A stretch of DNA of 55,805 bases, from NCBI GenBank assembly GCA_024635555.1, contig JAGXIO010000202.1, positions 1 through 55,805 on the forward strand. The letters run 5' to 3'. This document shows, one piece after another, positions 53,739-55,805 of the stretch. The stretch comes from Saccharicrinis sp. (lineage in GTDB: Bacteria; Bacteroidota; Bacteroidia; Bacteroidales; Marinilabiliaceae). Under the pieces are notes generated by a model. The model did no database searches. It was not told the origin of the DNA and saw only the letters and a list, made by a program, of their open reading frames with translations. Position numbers and translations under genes: made by a program. How positions within the stretch are numbered: position 1 is the stretch's first letter; every line of letters starts with the position of its first letter.

Positions 53739-55004
53739 CTAATTTGAGATTAATCTTTTGGTTAATAAATCATGAAGCATTGTGACTGCTAGTTCACCTA
53801 GACTACTTACATCTTTTTCCTTAATACCGGTTCTATTTTGCAATTCGTTTACAGTCACCCTATCATTTAACAATAAACCTATAAAATCAGTTATTGAAAT
53901 TCTACCTTTCTCTTCATTTAATTCTAAAAAGAAACCTTTTAGTTTCTCTTTAAGTGATTTTTGTGAAATATCTTTAATAAAATCACCAAACGTTACAGGA
54001 GTATCTTTCTTTTCTTTTAATAAAAAAATTGTATCTCTTAAAAGATAATCTACACTGATTGGAGTTACTTCCGGTATTAAACTATTTAAATCAACTCCCA
54101 TAACAATAGGCAATGAACTACTTTCTAATTCACGATAACTTTTTTTCAACGAAGATGAATATAATGATTCCTTCCACCACAATAGTTTACTTCTTCTTTC
54201 TACTGAAGTTAAAGAAGTAAATGCAGACTTAAGGTTGTTGTCTAGAGATTTTTTAAAAGCTGTAAAAAATTTATTTATTGGAGACTCTAAAGATGATTGA
54301 TTGAAGGATTGATTAAATTCTTTTAAAGCATCATTGAAAGATGATTCTATTCCTTTTGCTGTATTAGTTACAAAGTGTTCTCCCCAGGTTGAAGTTCCAC
54401 CATGTTGGGTGTTGTGACCTGAAGGGGAATTAGTCATAGCTGCTCTTAGATTAGGCAGCAATTTTTCCTTGTCCAATTTAATATCACCAAATTGAAGGCT
54501 CGCTATTTTTAATGTCGGTAGTTTCAATGAAGGTTCTTCTTCGACAAAAGACCATTCTTTGATTGCATCTTCCTCCGCAATATCACCGAGTTCTTGTAAT
54601 AGAGATTTAACTGTTTCTTTTTCTTTATTAAGTTTAACATATGGATAAAGATTTAAAGCAGTAAGATATATTATTCTAGCTGCAATTGGATCGCTAATAC
54701 CGACATTGTTTATGGCATTAAGAATAACACCTCTAAGAATATTTCTTGGCATCTCAGGGTATTTACTTCTCAATGTTTCCCAATATTTTGTAACTATAGT
54801 TTCAGTTTCCAACAAAGCTGGTTCATCAACAGAAATCGTTGGATCTATTGCTACTAAAGTATATTTAGGGAGCAAAGAGTAATCTTCTTCAAAATTCTTT
54901 TGCAATTCGGCAATAGATTTTCGGAGTTTTTCTAATCTGTCGTCACTATCTCCAATTTCAAATAGACCAGTTTTTAAAAATGCTTTTAAGAATTCATTAT
55001 CCAT
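53739..55004 (-). CDS. GASH-like helical protein, first gene of the GTPase system
   Basis: A 421-residue, almost wholly helical protein (FLKTGLFEIGDSDDRLEKLRKSI, IVTKYWETLRSKYPEMPRNI), with a Gly/Ser/Thr-rich break near 195-215 and a helical C-half. Position and composition fit the GTPase-associated system helical (GASH) domain group. I rely on context and general resemblance, so the label is moderate. No enzymatic motif is visible. It starts the operon; the upstream hairpin at 55054-55116 may regulate it. Confidence 0.6.
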   Translation of the reverse strand: MDNEFLKAFLKTGLFEIGDSDDRLEKLRKSIAELQKNFEEDYSLLPKYTLVAIDPTISVDEPALLETETIVTKYWETLRSKYPEMPRNILRGVILNAINNVGISDPIAARIIYLTALNLYPYVKLNKEKETVKSLLQELGDIAEEDAIKEWSFVEEEPSLKLPTLKIASLQFGDIKLDKEKLLPNLRAAMTNSPSGHNTQHGGTSTWGEHFVTNTAKGIESSFNDALKEFNQSFNQSSLESPINKFFTAFKKSLDNNLKSAFTSLTSVERRSKLLWWKESLYSSSLKKSYRELESSSLPIVMGVDLNSLIPEVTPISVDYLLRDTIFLLKEKKDTPVTFGDFIKDISQKSLKEKLKGFFLELNEEKGRISITDFIGLLLNDRVTVNELQNRTGIKEKDVSSLGELAVTMLHDLLTKRLISN

Positions 55005-55505
55005 ATCATTAATGTTTTAATTTATGTTAAATTTGAAGTATGCGTTAGTGAGAATTGCACTCTTTTGCAAATTTTGGTTTGTGGGTCAGCTTGTGCGATT
55101 TGCAAATGTGTGCAATGTGCGTGGGCTTCCCTAGCTGTCCCGAAGGGCAGAAGCGGGCGGGCAAAAACTAATTTTTTCTTGCACCAACCTTCAATCAATG
55201 AGCTAATATTTTTTATCCGTTTTTTCAAATTTCTAATCAGGTTATTTCTATGTAAATCGGTCTTTTTAGCCTTGCATACAACTTCTCAATAACCTCATAT
55301 CACATGTCGATATTTTGATTATGTGTGGAGCTAATTCCTTGCTAAAATAATAATATTTTAAATACCCAATCAAATAAAACAGCTTTATACCTTACTTAAA
55401 ATATTTACACGTCCTCGGCCATTACAAATAAATACCAAGCCGAAATCAAAAGCCACACCATAACAATGGTGATACATTTACTTCAGAAAAACCATAGGCC
55501 GACTC
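55005..55505. other. Gap with hairpin repeat and cassette boundary
   Basis: No gene. Arms ATTGCACTCTTTTGCAAAT (55054-55072) and ATTTGCAAATGTGTGCAAT (55098-55116) pair at 17 of 19 positions around 25 nt; this is the direct-repeat partner of 48766-48821. Next come CTGTCCCGAAGGGCAG (small hairpin, near 55133) and AAAAACTAATTTTTTC (near 55163), the latter also seen inverted near 48720. The cassette core GCATACAAC is at 55274-55282. From 55300 to 55505 the sequence is AT-rich with nothing recognised. Confidence 0.6.
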
Positions 55506-55805
55506 TCAAAACGGTAGCTTCTCCAAATCCACATTTCCGCCGGATAATATGATTCCTACTTTTTTATTTTTAAAATGGGACTTGTTATCTAAGATGATGG
55601 CCAGTGCAACAGCGCTCGATGGTTCTACGATAATTTTCATGCGCTCCCAAATCAATCGCATGGCTTGCACAATGGAACTGTCGGGAGCCGTCATGATGGC
55701 ATCTACATTTTCTGTTATAAGCTTAAAGGTTAGTTCGCCTAATGAGGTTAACAGTCCATCGGCAATGGTACTGGTTTTGCCAACAGGTATAAGCTGCTTG
55801 CTTTC
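55506..55805 (-). CDS. Threonine/serine dehydratase, C-terminal part
   Basis: PLP-dependent enzyme deaminating threonine to 2-oxobutyrate. Only the last 99 codons are in the window and the frame is open to its edge. KTSTIADGLLTSLGELTF, the VEPSSAVALAIIL motif and GIILSGGNVDLEKLPF-stop are typical of the short catabolic/biosynthetic dehydratases (TdcB type, without an ACT domain). Core metabolic gene marking the return to ordinary chromosome. Confidence 0.93.
   Translation of the reverse strand, partial: ESKQLIPVGKTSTIADGLLTSLGELTFKLITENVDAIMTAPDSSIVQAMRLIWERMKIIVEPSSAVALAIILDNKSHFKNKKVGIILSGGNVDLEKLPF

Larger units (their letters stand above)
48634..55282 (-). other. Four-gene integron-like cassette
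   Basis: GTTGTATGC at 48634-48642 and the exact complement, GCATACAAC, at 55274-55282 bound the GTPase system. In integron cassettes the core at the 5' end pairs with the inverse core at the 3' end of the same cassette, because the two are neighbours in the circular form; that rule is met here and by the HEPN/Toprim unit. At about 6.6 kb with four genes it would be an unusually large cassette. No integrase gene is in the window. Confidence 0.6.

Noticed and set aside
55022..55292. ORFs of 68 and 75 residues on opposite strands
   Set aside because: They read through a hairpin repeat and the cassette core site; composition is not protein-like.
1..55805. tRNA, rRNA, riboswitch or retron
   Set aside because: Reading both strands by eye gave no cloverleaf, rRNA segment, recognised riboswitch or intact reverse transcriptase; a covariance-model scan would be needed to exclude small RNAs.

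Overview
The window is chromosomal DNA from a member of the Bacteroidota, probably class Bacteroidia and perhaps a Marinilabiliales-like marine or anaerobic organism. The evidence is TAnnTTTG-type -7 promoter elements, SPII lipoproteins, DUF5723, DUF1573 and six-bladed-propeller lipoprotein families, NVEALA-like small secreted proteins, and group II introns and IS21 elements of Bacteroidota type. The order-level placement is inference. No rRNA, tRNA or CRISPR array is visible.

Region 1 (1-2450) holds nadK, then a convergent pair: an intracellular protealysin-like M4 metalloprotease and its emfourin-type inhibitor. Region 2 (2450-25900) is one long minus-strand locus. In transcription order it contains a transglutaminase-like lipoprotein, a small HTH protein, a DUF1573 protein, an O-antigen-ligase/TPR membrane protein, two octa-cysteine secreted peptides, a propeller lipoprotein, a thioredoxin-like protein, a chimeric pseudogene, a third secreted peptide, a second propeller and thioredoxin-like pair, an RND adaptor, a four-helix-bundle protein, two RND permeases, signal peptidase I and a TolC-type channel. 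The architecture suggests a system that makes, folds, processes and exports small cysteine-rich peptides. The peptide/propeller/thioredoxin cargo is present twice. The borders of the two copies are nearly identical, the cargo is strongly diverged, and an adaptor/ligase fusion scar joins them. This looks like cargo-cassette acquisition by recombination. Degenerate repeats, such as runs of ACTGATTACCGATTAC or GTTCAGTGTTCGGT, fill the gaps of this locus and enter coding sequences.

Region 3 (26380-36903) is ordinary chromosome: a voltage-gated-type ion channel, gmhA, a lipoprotein and DUF5723 pair, a HigBA-type toxin-antitoxin module, a cyclic-2,3-diphosphoglycerate-synthetase-like P-loop protein, ACP phosphodiesterase, prmC, ribD and cardiolipin synthase. 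A composite palindromic repeat lies at 33057-33199.

Region 4 (37160-55290) is an accessory island. It holds a PiT phosphate transporter, an IS110 remnant, and an IS21 element whose istB is split exactly in the Walker A codons by a three-tyrosine-recombinase (RIT) element. It also holds an IS1182-type remnant and two RT-less group II intron remnants facing a DUF4377 lipoprotein gene. Beyond these are a HEPN/Toprim-type gene and a four-gene GTPase-centred predicted conflict system (GASH-like protein, two P-loop GTPases, and a GAP1-like protein fused to a nucleoside phosphorylase/nucleosidase domain). The last two units are bounded by matched inverted core sites and separated by attC-like imperfect palindromes of identical geometry, so they look like integron-type gene cassettes; one of them is about 6.6 kb and carries four genes. 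The window ends inside a threonine dehydratase gene.
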